Positions 35,401 to 48,039 of a DNA stretch of 64,000 nt are shown here, in pieces. This DNA is from Congeria kusceri (Eukaryota; Mollusca; Bivalvia; Myida; Dreissenidae), in contig CM051030.1 in assembly GCA_027627225.1 (NCBI GenBank), positions 2,435,501 to 2,499,500 of the forward strand. The letters are read 5' to 3'. The notes under the pieces are model-generated. The model did not search any database, was not told the DNA's origin, and was given only the letters and a program-made list of their open reading frames with translations. Within the stretch, counting starts at the first letter, position 1, and every line of letters begins with the position of its first letter. Made by a program: the position numbers and the translations under genes.

Positions 35401-36775
35401 AAGTTCGAATGCATACCTTTAATAGTTTTTTTAGAAATGGACTCTGACAAAAAACTTAAAGAGGGACTGTACGATTTTGTAGGAAAAGTATAATGTAAAA
35501 CCATTCATTGATTAAAATGACGTCAGTATATTTTTATAATAATATTATAATAAATGTTGAGACTAACATATGTTCAGAAATGCGTATTAAGAGAGGAATT
35601 TAAAACTGAAATAATACTTCGTTGTGCAGCGAAATATTATATACATATATACACAGCGTCTAGACGAGTCAGATTGGTTGATGACGCATGCACAGTCCTT
35701 ATTGTCTCATTCAAAACCGAATGTAGTCGCTGATGTAAGATAAACGGGTCTGTATCAACAAAAAATATGTGTTTTCATTTTTCAATAAGAGAAATAATTT
35801 GTGTCGCTGTTTCTGTTTATTTATGTTATATAAAACGTTAGTGGGAAATGAACGAGACATGATATGAATCTATACAAATCAGAAAGTCGCTCTTTAACCA
35901 AAAAAACATAACCAACGCAAGCGCTGACGCAGACGACAGAGCGACGACAATAATTCGACTTGTTTTCTTCGAAAAGTCGAGCTAATAAACGAAAAATAGT
36001 ATTACATCTATTACACTATTCAAACACCAGTCATGTTACCAATGATTCAACTATTAATAGTCTACTTTTCATAGCAGAGTTTGTCAGCAGGATCTTGGCA
36101 AAGTGCGTATATGTATTCGGCCACTGACCGTACGTATATTGGAGATTTGCATTAGCCAGACACATCTTTATAGTTTCATCCTCTTCTAGGATTGTAATGC
36201 GGTTTTGAGAACAGGATGTATGTTTAAATGCAAGGTGGTGATACACGAGTTTTTCTAAATCACAGAATATACATGTATTTTCCGTCCAAGTATAAACGGA
36301 AATATTTTATTGTTCTAGATGTATCATGCTCATTGCTCATATCCTGTCCAATTTTGAAACTAGCAAATCATTTTCTTCAGAGTGCGTGGTATCTGCAGAG
36401 ATCTTTTAACAAGATATGTTTTAAATGTAAATAGGATACTGCAAGGGACGTTTAAAAACTGTACATGCTGAAAAATCATTTTAAGTCTAAATATGTAAGT
36501 TACCATATATATTATATAAGTACTTTAACTTATATTTGTTACGCAAATGGCGCCATATTGAAAATGTCATCGGGACTTTGTTGGTGTGTGATACACACAA
36601 TGCAAAACAAGTAGTTGTATCTGCCTAGAACTATATGTCTATAAATAGATGTGATACGCATGCAACATATGTATGCATTTCTCTTATGAAACTCAAATAT
36701 TCAAATCATTTAATACTGTTGATGTTTATCAATATGCCCATACGTTTCTTCAGGTATATTTTATTTGGATTTCAG

Positions 36776-36958
36776 CTAAACAGTACATTGTAAGCAATGA
36801 CTCAAGTGAATGGCTTTTCGCGAATTGTACTCTGGCTGAACCAAGGCTAACTTACAAGAACACATTCTTTGAAGTGACCGAACCCATTGACGTTTTATCT
36901 TCTAATTCGGATGTTTGGATAGGATACGTCTCGGTGAAAGTTCCATATTTATTCCGAG
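36776..36958 (+). CDS. Copy 4 exon B
   Basis: 183 nt, open. AKQYIVSNDSSEWLFANCTL, AEPRLTYKNTFFEV, SDVWIGYVSVKVPYLFRG. Acceptor 'atttcag', donor 'gtaata'. Confidence 0.75.
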
Positions 36959-37276
36959 GTAATATTTGTTATATTTTGTCTCTGAATATTAGCTCAATAT
37001 TTTTTTAAACAATTTATTTAAATTGCCTCGTTTATAATATAAGTAAATTAGCATATTCTGAAATTTCTAAACACAAAACAACATTTAGGATACGTTAACA
37101 TGTTATATGTTACAAATCTATCCGAATTTTCTGAGAACAAGTACATGTAAGTTAGTGTAGTAAGAAAATATTGCTGCATTTTGCAGACACGTGAATAAAA
37201 GGTTATGTTAAACGTTATATTTTTATTAACATAAACAATAAACAGAGCATTTAATTTAAATCCCGTTACGCTTAAA

Positions 37277-38479
37277 GACGTTCGCAACAATTTCCTTCAA
37301 TTTTTTTCCAACGACAGATTTTCTTAAAACTTGGCACAAACATGCATTAATGTATCCTAAAACTAAACCAGTCTTAAAAAATAGGTGTCACCGGCCTTTT
37401 CCCGGAAATATTCAATTTTAAAAACGGTACCTGTCGAAGCCTTTTTTTTCAGTTTGTGTTACTTAGAATGTTGAATTATATAAAGCGTTTATATTCAAAC
37501 AAAGATTGAGATTTTTAAAGGCATCGTTTTTCAAGTTTCTTTGGTAATATACAAGTGCAGTTTAATGATAAAACGCGCTTTATCTACAGTTATCATTTAC
37601 CAAATAACTTGTAATGAACGCTTAACGAGGTGAATTTTGCACTAAATTTGCCTCTGAAAACATCAATAATTTATTAAATATACGAATATTTTTTGTTCCA
37701 AAAGACCGATTTTGTCAAAAGATTCCACATACATGCGTCATTGAATACTGAAACTAAAACAGTCTTTAAAAATAGGGGTCACCGGCCTTGTTCCGGAAAT
37801 ATTGGGTTTTGAATACGGTACCTGTCGAAGCCCCTTTTTCCGTTTGGATTTTTATCAATGTTTTAAGTATATATGATAGTTATTTTTTAAACAAGGTTAT
37901 GGTTCTTTCAACTGATATGTTTGTACAAGCTTTGTTTGGCAATATACATGTGTATGTTGATCATAAAAACGTGTTACCTACATTTACTACTTAAATAATA
38001 AATTTGACTGGACATTTAAGTGTGCCAAATGGGAACTAATAATGCTTTCTGAAACTTCATTTTTATCAAATGCATATTTTGTTCCAAACGACGGATTTTC
38101 TTAAAATTTCTCACAGACATGCACCAATGTATATTTACACCAAAACATTAATAAAAAGAACGGCTCACGGAACTTGTTTGGGGAATATTGGATTTCATAC
38201 CCGGTAACTGTGTAGGCTGTTTCGTTTTAGCATACATAAACAACGTATCTATAGAATGAAGATATTTAATGGATCATTTATGAACTAATTTGTTTGGAAA
38301 TACATTGCATAGTGTGTTTCTGATTATTATATATGCTTTATGAACTTTTACTATTAAAAATATTCATTTTGAATGGACATTAGAGCGGAAATTAGTATAT
38401 TGTAACCTATATACAATAAATAAAAAATCGATGCAAAAGGAGAAATTAACCCAAATATTTTATTTTTCTTGCGAACGTC
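37277..38479. mobile_element. Putative non-autonomous element with 11-bp terminal inverted repeats
   Basis: Ends 'gacgttcgcaa' (37277-37287) and 'ttgcgaacgtc' (38469-38479) are perfect inverted copies. Inside are three ~390-bp units each with 'ttccaa.cga..gatttt'. No transposase ORF, and no target duplication could be made out. Confidence 0.5.
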
Positions 38480-38487
38480 GTTACCAG

Positions 38488-38615
38488 GGTGTGCATATGT
38501 GAGCAGCAAGACAACATACTCAGTAACAAGTATCGGTAACTGCCAGATTCTTTGCGGTCATCGCGGGATCTTTGGAATAAATGCATCTAATGGCGTAGAT
38601 ATCTTACACCCATCA
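38488..38615 (+). CDS. Copy 4 WSC-a exon
   Basis: 128 nt. GCAYVSSKTTYSVTSIGNCQ then ILCGHRGIFGINASNGVDIL. Its acceptor lies 8 bp past the end of a terminal-inverted-repeat element. Confidence 0.75.
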
Positions 38616-38689
38616 GTAAGTGTTTACGTTTATGTTAATACACATATTTCCCCCCAAAACAAACAAGCCCTACAAATAAGCCAATACCC

Positions 38690-39410
38690 AGCAAGCAAGC
38701 CCATATGGGCACAATATGGGCTAAACCTGGGCAAATATACCATATGGGGACCCATAAAATATGTCTCTGACCATATCGCGCCCATATCGGACCAAGCAAG
38801 TAAACTAACATGGGTTGCCTGAAAATATGCCCATATGGGTCCCAGTAAGCCATCCCATGTGGGCCCAATATGGTTTTACCTGGGCTGATAAACCACACGG
38901 GCCCCATGTGGGACCCCTATGCGTTGTATTGCCCATACCATACCCAGTTGGGTCCCAGGCAAGCAAGCCCATATGGGTCCTGCATGAAAGCCTTAATGGG
39001 CGCCTAACAAGTAAGCGCATATGGGTCCCAGCATAAAAAGCCCATATAGGTCCCCAACAAGTAAGCCCATATGGGTGCCCAACAAGCAGGCCCAAATGGG
39101 TCAACAACAGCAAGATCACGTGGGTTCCTGCAAAGGAGCCCATATGGGTACAAACAAGCAAGTTCATATGGGTCTTAGCAAGAAGGCCCATACAGGTCCC
39201 CAACAAACTAGCAAGGAACCTAATATGTGTCCCATCAAAGCAACCCATATGGGTCCTGCAAGAAAGCCCAAATGAGCGCCTAACAAGAAGACCTAGATTG
39301 GTCACCAATAGCAAGCCCATATGGGTCCCAGCATAAGAGACCATATGAGTTCCTAACTAGCAAGCCCGTATGGGTCCCAGCAAGCATGCCCATATCGGTC
39401 TGATGAGTGC
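38690..39410. repeat. CCCATATGGG-rich degenerate tandem array A
   Basis: About 20 occurrences of 'cccatatgggt' or close variants spaced by 'cccagcaagcaag'-like linkers. Lies in the copy 4 intron between WSC-a and WSC-b. Confidence 0.85.
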
Positions 39411-39419
39411 TTCTCTTAC

Positions 39420-42400
39420 CAGTTTCTGGCAATTATCCACGGTGGTCATCTTGACTTTTGTTTTATAAACTCAGACCTGTTTCCTCCTACGGATTGTCCG
39501 TATTTGCTTCGATTTTACCACAGAAACTACGCGCTACGAATTGATATTAAAATTCCTACGGAAATCGGTCATTTGCAGTAAAAAAATTCGTTTTATTGGC
39601 TTCTTTTCGTTAATTATACCACATTTCGCTGTTAAGTGCATCAGTGTTATATAAAATCGGAGTCTCCGATGCGCAATTTCTTATCAGTATATTTTGCTTT
39701 ACGTATAATTGGTACAAGCAAGCGCTTGTCACTTCAGTTAACGATTTGTTGCTAAGTTACGCAGCTGTGTAGGTCCGAGACATGCCCAACAATCTGAGTT
39801 TGCTGTCTCGCAAAAGGCCTCTATTCAATGTTTGCTTATTGTAGGGATGAAAACGAACGTTAATAACAAGATTTTAAATCAATTTTTAATTTTTAATTAA
39901 TGTGTGTATCTTTTGTCTGGTGAAAACTAACGCTCACGCTATTCTGTTGTTTCTGTTCACTCTGCTCCGAACTTTATATTGATAAGTCATCTTTTTTATC
40001 CATAGTGTTTTGCTAAAAAACGTCTACAAACCTCAGACACTTTTAAACGGAATTTTAAAAAATTCGAAATTCTACGGGATGTTTTAGTCGGGTCCATAAT
40101 CATCACGACTGTCGAAAACTTAGCATCTTTTTCTGGTTTTAAGTTTTATTTACAGCATCTTTCGTTAGTATACCCTTTAATCGTTAAAACAGTCACCGCA
40201 GAAAATAATGCTCTGTACAGTACGTACGTCTTTAACATTTGACGCGTGTAGGCCCGACGTGCACGAGGAAATTTTCCCGCCGTTTTTGCGAGAACAAAGC
40301 ATGGATAATATACATGGATTTTAATCAAGATCTTTATAATGCACCAATTATCCAATCAGTACTACAAGTTCAACTGTGGTATCGATTAAAACAGTAAAAA
40401 AATACTAAACACATGTCCATATGAACCTAATTAATCGAATAAAAAAGGCTCCATAGGAAGATCGAGTGTAACTTTACGATTCGATAACGACGAGAATAGT
40501 GGGTTTGACCGTGACGTCACTTCGCGCACTAGTCATAAAAATCCGGAAAACAATGATAACTTTCAGTTTCGCAACAACAATGACGTTTTTGCTTTTAAAA
40601 CGCTAGAGGTATACAATACCGTTTAAGCGTTGAGGTTTCGTGTATTTTATTTCGTTTAAATAATTACAGAAAAACAAGAAAACGTGTTAGCCTTAATTTT
40701 AAGAGGTAAAACGCTCTAGATAACGTCATTTGAAACGGCGTGCTGCATTAAACAAATCGACGTATACACCGCACTAACCCACCCCTCGGAACCGGAGCGC
40801 CTGCAAAAATATAATGTGGTAAGCACTGTTGAGAAATCAGTAGTAAACACGTATTATTGTAAGCTTTATCAGTTGTGTAATGCTGAACTTTATATTTATT
40901 AATATCCAATGTTGTAATTTTGTGGTTAATAAATCTTTGTTGTGTAAACCACTGGTTTACTGTTAGTTACTAATGACAGATACAAAAAACTACTGATACA
41001 ACTTTGTCAGACTACTGGCAAAGCTTGAAAGGGGTAAACAGGTCTGTCAACTGCATTTTTTTTTCGAGGAGCACAATGCAGCCTGCATTCCTTAAATAAC
41101 AAGTAAGTAAATGTGTGTTTTGCAATTGGAAAAATTGTGTTTCATAACTTAATTATCATAGTTGCTCATACAATCATAGTTGAAGTAATTATATCTCTAG
41201 TGTCATGTATTTTAACGACTTTTTCAAAAATTTATCTTCACCTATCACATTTACAACTATTTGTTTGTTGTTTTGTACATGAAATCTTTGTGGTAATAAG
41301 GCATAGGTTATCTGTAGAAAAACAATAAAGTTGCTTTTGTTGAAGCTGCATGACTTATCAAAATGTACATCATATGGCAATACATTGAATAATGTTGGAA
41401 AATAATTTCAGTCCGCATATTTAAAACAATAAATTTCATGCATTTGAGTTGTGAAGTATAAACAGTTAAATCTCTGCGCGGAGGTTGCGTGTCGGTAGAT
41501 CATTGTGTCGACACAGGTCTAACCCACAGACTCCAACCTCCGCGCAGAGATTTAACTGTGTCCCAGCATAGCTGGTTTAAATCGCTACCGGTATGAAATT
41601 CCAAATGACCATAGGCAAACAGCGCGAAATAAAGTCGTGGACAAGCACATGATAAAAACGTGGACAACGTAAAATCCTTGCTGTGTTATGTTTACCTTAT
41701 GCTGTGCTATAGAGTCACATCAAGCGTTAGGTTTGTCCACACTGTGCTTGGCTTTTGAATGTGTCTGAATATACTCATGAAGTGTTATTCTTTGATTTCT
41801 GTTTTATTGTGTCACATATGTGCAGTTCACAAGCTTGCTTCTTTTCCAAAATTGCATCTTTCTAGACTAGTTAATATGATCTAAATGATATGGTCCATTT
41901 TTGTAACACAGGCCAAAATGTCATCATGGATATGTAATGTTCTTTATTTTTCCTGTTTACATGAAGAAAACAAGTGATTGATTGTACATATTTAGTACAT
42001 AAATGAATTGTTCGGTTTTAATTATGCATAAAGGAACTAACATATATATTGAATACATTTTAAGGAAAACATACATATGATTATTACTAGTCTTACTGGT
42101 TTACTGGTTAATTTGGCAAATCGGCATGAGCAATGCCTTTGGCCATTTACAAAACACATCATGAAAGATGGCCATTAGCAACATTACAAGTTCAAAATAC
42201 ATAATTCCAATTATACAAGGCAGGCTTTATAAAAATATTGTACAAAAACATATCTATCTATAAAGTGGATTGATTAACTTATGTTATAAGTAGGTTAAGA
42301 AGCAACACTATCTAGGGTTTGGGAACGTCGTAACATCGCACAGTACGTCAATTTTGAAAGTCGTCTAGTAAGTGTTATATTCTGCAAATGGCAATCCAAT

Positions 42401-42540
42401 TAAAGTAAGAAAGGATTACATGTGTCTAATTATGAAATTTAGATCTATATTCTCCACCGCTTGTGAGTAACGTTCATAGAACAGTTAGTGTTTATTGTAT
42501 TTTGCAATACATCATGTATGTATAACAAACAGGATCTTTA
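39420..42540. other. Long intron interior of copy 4
   Basis: No exon recognised. Contains a strong 26-bp inverted repeat at 41462-41559 (listed separately). Otherwise AT-rich unique-looking sequence between the two CCCATATGGG arrays. Confidence 0.4.
41462..41559. repeat. 98-bp foldback with 26-bp perfect arms
   Basis: Left arm 41462-41487, right arm 41534-41559, exactly complementary and GC-rich ('tctgcgcggaggttg'), in AT-rich surroundings. The loop holds 'gtgtcgacac', itself a palindrome. Confidence 0.85.
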
Positions 42541-42544
42541 CATA

Positions 42545-43095
42545 AACGAAACCCACATGGGACCCATGCAATCAACGTTAGCAAAAACCAACTGGGTCCC
42601 ATATAGAATTCCCATAGAGGACCCATATCGAAACCAGGATGGGTCATATTTGAGCAACTCATATGGAAACAAGTGGGGTTTTGCAAACCTCTTTTGCATG
42701 GGTCCCATATGGGTAACATGTAATGGAGGCCCATATTAAATCCATATATTAAATCCATATAGGACCCATATCGGTCCCATATTGCAACCCATCAGGGACC
42801 CATGCAAAAACAGTTTGCAAAATCCCACATGGCCCATATGGGTTGCCCATACAGGACCCATATCGAAGCCAATATTGGACCCATATGGGTAGTCCATATA
42901 GGATCCACCTTGGGTCCAAATGGGACCCACATGGGCCCCATATTGCAACCCATCTGGGATCCATGCAAAAACAGTTTGCAATATCCAATTTGTCCCCATA
43001 TGGGTTGCCCATACAGGACCCATATCGAAGCCAATATTGGACCCATATGGGTAGTCCATATAGGATCCACCTTGAGTCCATTTGGGACCCACAAT
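42545..43095. repeat. CCCATATGGG-rich array B with 162-bp higher-order unit
   Basis: 'gggttgcccatacaggaccc' recurs at 42840 and 43002, with 'cccatatgggtagtccatat' in each. The short motif is the same as in array A, about 3.1 kb away in the same intron. Confidence 0.8.
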
Positions 43096-43501
43096 ATATA
43101 ATATTGCTCTTTTTAGGTCCCAAACATGAATTAATATACATTGTATTATAAATGTGATATTTGTATAAATATGTTATATCGCCATTTCGCCAATCGCAAT
43201 GCATTAAGCTGTGGTTGGAAATATATACATTAATCTACAACCATGTTTATTTATAAAGGGACTATGTTTTGGAAAAAGGCCTTATAGCATAAAATATGTT
43301 AACAATTTTATATAATTTACTTAATAAACAATAAATTAAAATGATGGGTCTAACACTCTTGACTGAAGCCTATATATTAGATATATTTTTTCTAAAAATG
43401 TGATGATCGTTTTAACTTTACCATATGTTAATATACGTATTGGTTACATGTTGCCTATGTTGTATGCTGCCTGCATAATAAATCAAAATTAATATCTGCA
43501 G

Positions 43502-43622
43502 TCAGTAATGCTCTGTCGATGCCTCAATGGATCTGTTGACGACGTCGCGTTTAGAAATTTCAACGGAAACCAACACAATCTTTGTACAAACGACAGTTAT
43601 GCCATCTTTACTCAAATCACGG
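43502..43622 (+). CDS. Copy 4 WSC-b exon
   Basis: 121 nt. SVMLCRCLNGSVDDVAFRNF then NLCTNDSYAIFTQIT; 4.9 kb of intron separates it from WSC-a. It has the CxC pair that copy 3 has lost. Confidence 0.75.
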
Positions 43623-43934
43623 GTGAGTACAATTTATAGTGTCTGCCAAGGTACATTTTGAGTCAAATAGCAAACACTGTATAATAATAGGCATGTGTCG
43701 GCATTCAAAGAGATTTTGAGATACATATAACTATTTCTGAAAGTATTTAAACGTCTGCCCAACAACAATATTAGCGCGATATTGGTGGCAAAATGCGTTG
43801 TGTCTAACATATCTTTAACACTTACGATACCTTAGAAATGTATTAGGACACATATGCATTACCCTAATTATATTGTGTTTTATTGTATATATGTTTTCAT
43901 TTATAATGCTATTTCATGCACTTTTCATACACAG

Positions 43935-44072
43935 TAAACGATTCAATTATCAACACAAGTGGCACGGGACAAACCGGCGATTGCCTTACATATTACTTCC
44001 CAGGGTTTAATTGGCAAGCCTGTAGCAGGTCAGACAATATCAAAGTTATGTGCAGCGATAAAACGGACACAG
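43935..44072 (+). CDS. Copy 4 exon E
   Basis: 138 nt. VNDSIINTSGTGQTGDCLTY then FNWQACSRSDNIKVMCSDKT. Open, with acceptor 'acacag' and donor 'gtactt'. Confidence 0.78.
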
Positions 44073-45199
44073 GTACTTAGATTTACATTACATAAATATT
44101 CAATCATTCGACTAAATGGCGTCATAAATGATTCCAAAATTGTTTACGTAAGTATGGTGGGGGAAAAAAAAGCCATAATGTGTGCGTCGTTGTTGCTAAA
44201 TTTAATTTTTGTTGAATTTTATCATTTGCTTTATGTAAACAAATGTATGTAAATACTGTAAATGTATATACATTTGCCAAAGGAGGTAAACCACTACTAG
44301 TAGATTGATGCGATGGATAGAACAATAATGCTTCTTATGTGATATTTTTACTCCAACAGTGAAAATGGTTTAAGATTATTAAGTGTAAATCGATGATTTA
44401 ACATTTGCTTTCAAAATATATTGTAACAAAACGTCACTAAAAGAATTTTCTAATACTATACCATTTATTTTGGGGTCGGCATTATTAAACAGACAAGGAA
44501 TGTCGACCGGGCTATAAGAAAAATAAAACCAATCTTAAATAGTAGTGTACGGATTAGAGTCTGATTTTGCCTGCATGTATTCGCTGGTGGATCATGACAA
44601 ACGATACTTACATCGACGACTTTGTAAGTGTGTCGAACAGAAACGTTGTAGATCTTGCAAAATATATAAATATTATTTATATTAATAGTAAATAAGAAAA
44701 CTGTCAGGTGTTTAGCCTGTCAATTTTTATTGTTAGTTGTGTTTTCCCATTATCATTATCTTTAGCTGGTGTTTTGACTCAGTATAATATCAAACACAAC
44801 ACCTCTACCTAAGAAACCAAAACGCTTATCAAGACACATAAACAGCAAAACATGCAGAAAAGTGTATTATTTTTTTTATTCTGCAGCCTTATTGATATTT
44901 TCCCTTGCGGTTTTTGTTGTGACCGCATTTAAAACAAGGTCCACATTAAAATATATACCCTTGCCAACTGATGCTTTAATCATTATCGCTATTTTAATGT
45001 TTCCCAATATTTTCTGTATCATTCAGTTTTTACGACAGCTACTAAAACGAATCCAAACCATATTTTTCTAATAGTCTAAATATTAATAAGTTCATTTTTT
45101 GTGTTGTGTAGAACATGATAGTGTCATTACACGGCATCACTTTCCGGTACGGTAGCGAAATGATGATATATACAAGTGTTATTTAAGAAATAATATTTT

Positions 45200-45330
45200 T
45201 CAATCGTCATTTGTTGTCGAATAATCCACGGTCAGGAGTATAGAAGCGTAGGAATTAAATCACGAATGCGAAACACGAGTTATTTGATAATACGTGGGTT
45301 ATTCGACAACAAATAATCATAGAAATATTA
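45200..45330. mobile_element. MITE-like palindromic element
   Basis: 'atttgttgtcgaataa' and its complement 'ttattcgacaacaaat' bound an interior with 'gtgggt/ccacg' pairing. A relative with ttgttta/taaacaa arms lies near 54815-54985. Confidence 0.5.
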
Positions 45331-46016
45331 TTTAGCTTCTAACATGATGTTATTTTTTCTTAGTCTGTATTTTAAAAAATAATAAATGAGAACTATATTT
45401 ATCTATACGTTTCAGTGACGTCAATGAATCATAACAAAACAATATGACGTGAGCTTCATTCATAAAAATTGAGCGAATTACATCAAATTCATGGATAAAA
45501 ATCAAAGAATAAATATGACGTAATTTGTACTGGTACTTCAACGAAAGTAACTTGCTAATGAATACAATACAATTGTTATAACGTGCAAACGTAATAATAA
45601 AATGTTTCATCAAATATTTATTATGTGTTTTTGTTTCAAGACATTATACAGTAATTGCAAGTTACGATTTTGCTAGAGCACGTTTAAGTACCTGCATTTT
45701 ACTGTACAATTTCCGCGAATTCTACAGAACTATTTTCCAAACAATAGGTTTCGCCAATAATTATTTCAGAATAACCCAGAAGCTAAACTTGATTTTTTTC
45801 TTTGTCTATCAAAACAAGCTGCGTGTCGTGTTACAATGGATAATATATTTGATTGCATGATCACTTAATAAACACCCGATTCGTATTTGTAACTGGGACC
45901 ACCTGTCCCACCGTTTAGAACATCAAATATTACCCTTTTGTATCAATTATGGTAAAATAATAAACGGTCGGATGACTTATGCATTACTAACATTTACTTG
46001 TATTATTCTGTATAAG

Positions 46017-46210
46017 ATCCAGCATCAAGGGCGACTATACATACTAAACATAGCAACACTTGGACCCAAGGGAGCTTATTATGCTTAAAGGATAACATTA
46101 TCCAGCGTCCATCTCACGTATTATCAAATCCGGCTTTGATGATAGGCAACGACAAGACTACTGGACAGGGATAATTAGAGCATCCACGTTGATTAATAAA
46201 GCAGCCATAG
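46017..46210 (+). pseudogene. Copy 4 exon C (frameshift, GC donor)
   Basis: DPASRATIHTKHSNTWTQGS LLCLKDN, then a one-base slip, then YPASISRIIKSGF and YWTGIIRASTLINKAAIG. The exon end reads AG|GCACGT, compatible with a GC-AG intron. Confidence 0.75.
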
Positions 46211-46746
46211 GCACGTACAGTATGCTATGTTTATCTGATAACGTAACTATGTACCTATAACTATTTAATTACTCATACTTCAAAATGTTAACACTGTTTT
46301 ATCACATACTATACCTTGTCTCCAGTGTAATACAACCATTACGAATATTTTTATCTTCGTCCTGGAAATTCGTTGGTAACAGAATTCCTGAACTCGTTTA
46401 ATAAAATATGGTATGTAATGACAACTCGTGTCAGATCCTATCCATAGTTTGCTATTGAGGTGTTTAGTTTTACGAAAGGGATTGAACACAATTGTGATAC
46501 GACACCACGTATGGTGGACCTGCCAAGTTGTTTTCAGAACATATGAAATAGGATATTCTTGCTAAACTATCAATTGCCCATTGTCACGTATTGTCTGAAA
46601 TGTTCTCTTTTTTTTATAAATCCAGTTTGTTTTAAACTAGGTATACTGACAATTATCTACAAATAGATCTATTATTTTGTGATTAATATAACAACTGCCA
46701 ATCTACGATAAACTACAAACCATTTCATAAATACACAATTTTGAAG

Positions 46747-46848
46747 GTAGCAAACACTATTCGGGGCCGGAATACGCATTTGTACAAGGATATACAAGTA
46801 GAGTTCAGCTCACGAAAAATGGAACAAAACAAGCCCTATGTTGCACAG
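46747..46848 (+). CDS. Copy 4 exon D
   Basis: 102 nt. SKHYSGPEYAFVQGYTSRVQ then LTKNGTKQALCCT, with an extra Cys next to the conserved one. Donor 'gtaaag'. Confidence 0.72.
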
Positions 46849-46977
46849 GTAAAGTTTCCTAAAAATAATGTTTAACTAATGGGAATCCATTTATGAATGG
46901 CATAATTGCACATACAGTTATACAATAATATACAATATAATATGTGGCAAAATTTTTAAAATAAGTGTCAAGTCTAG

Positions 46978-47760
46978 TTAAAACCATTTAATATCTTTAA
47001 GATAAACAGCTTTGCCACCATTGATGTTATTCGGACATTGAACATTATAAGAATACGATGTACACAGTACGCCTATGGCTATGTTGTTTTAAGGAACGTG
47101 CATGCCTACTACAACTGAGATCCCAAAGTCAACCCGTAATGAAGAAAAAGAAAGGACTACCAAAAAGACCAAAGGTATGACATAATACAATTATTGACTA
47201 GATGGCCATTGGGCATTGGAAATGCTCTGATGTAAACTAGGTGAAACTCATGTTGACCGAGGCGTTAGCTAACATCAGACCATGTCCAATGGTCATCTAG
47301 TTAACAAATGTTTTGTTATATAATCTATAAATATTTTAACTAGCAAAATCACAGAACTGATAAACTTATTATATTTAATGTTGATCTGTTATTCAATTTA
47401 GATCTATCTCAACACATTCTGATCCGGTTAAAACCATGTAATATCTTTAAGATAAACAGCTTTGCCAAAATTGATGTTATTCGGACGTTGAACATTATAA
47501 GAATACGATGTACACAGGTATGACATAATACAATTATTGACTAGATGGCCTTTAGACATGATCTGATGTTAAATGGTTGAAACTCATGTTGTCCGAGGCG
47601 TTAGCTGACATCAGACCATGTCCACCGGTCATCTAGTCTACACATGTTTTGTTATATAATCTATAAATAGTATTACTAGCAAAATCATCGAACTGATAAA
47701 CTTATTATATTTCATGTCGCTCTGTTATTCAATCTATATCTATCTAATTAAATTCTGATC
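46978..47760. repeat. Tandem duplication around the copy 4 stalk exon
   Basis: Unit 1 46978-47423, unit 2 about 47427-47760. They share 'ttaatatctttaagataaac', 'gaatacgatgtacacag' and 'gtatgacataatacaattat'. Unit 2 lacks the 107 bp (47068-47174) holding the stalk exon. Each unit contains a foldback ('gactagatggccattgg' / 'ccaatggtcatctagtta'). Confidence 0.82.
47094..47174 (+). CDS. Copy 4 stalk exon
   Basis: 81 nt. TCMPTTTEIPKSTRNEEKER then TTKKTK; charged and Thr-rich. The surrounding DNA is tandemly duplicated downstream without this exon. Confidence 0.65.
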
Positions 47761-48039
47761 AATTAAAAAAAAAACTACTAAATTAAACGAAACACATAAA
47801 ATGACGTCATGAAAATCAACAAAATGACGTCATTGTTGTATGTAAACAGAAAAGTACGTCGTGCTAGTTTTACTGTTTCTTGTAAAGTGTTCAATGCACA
47901 TGTCGGGAATCAAAAGAGAAATTCCAAAAAAGTATTTTTAGCCCATATGATATTAAATCCTAGACACATCAGCAGGAGAAAAACCCTTATTAACATCCTC
48001 AGGACCTTTAGTTGAGGCAAGTGATTAATTGCCTATAAA

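Noticed and set aside
38635..39344. Overlapping ORFs rich in 'GTHMGLL' and 'KPIWVP'
   Set aside because: Six-frame openness of the CCCATATGGG array; the same happens at 42490-43200.
41462..41559. tRNA gene
   Set aside because: The complementary ends resemble an acceptor stem, but there is no recognisable D-arm, anticodon arm or T-loop sequence, and the arms are far too long.
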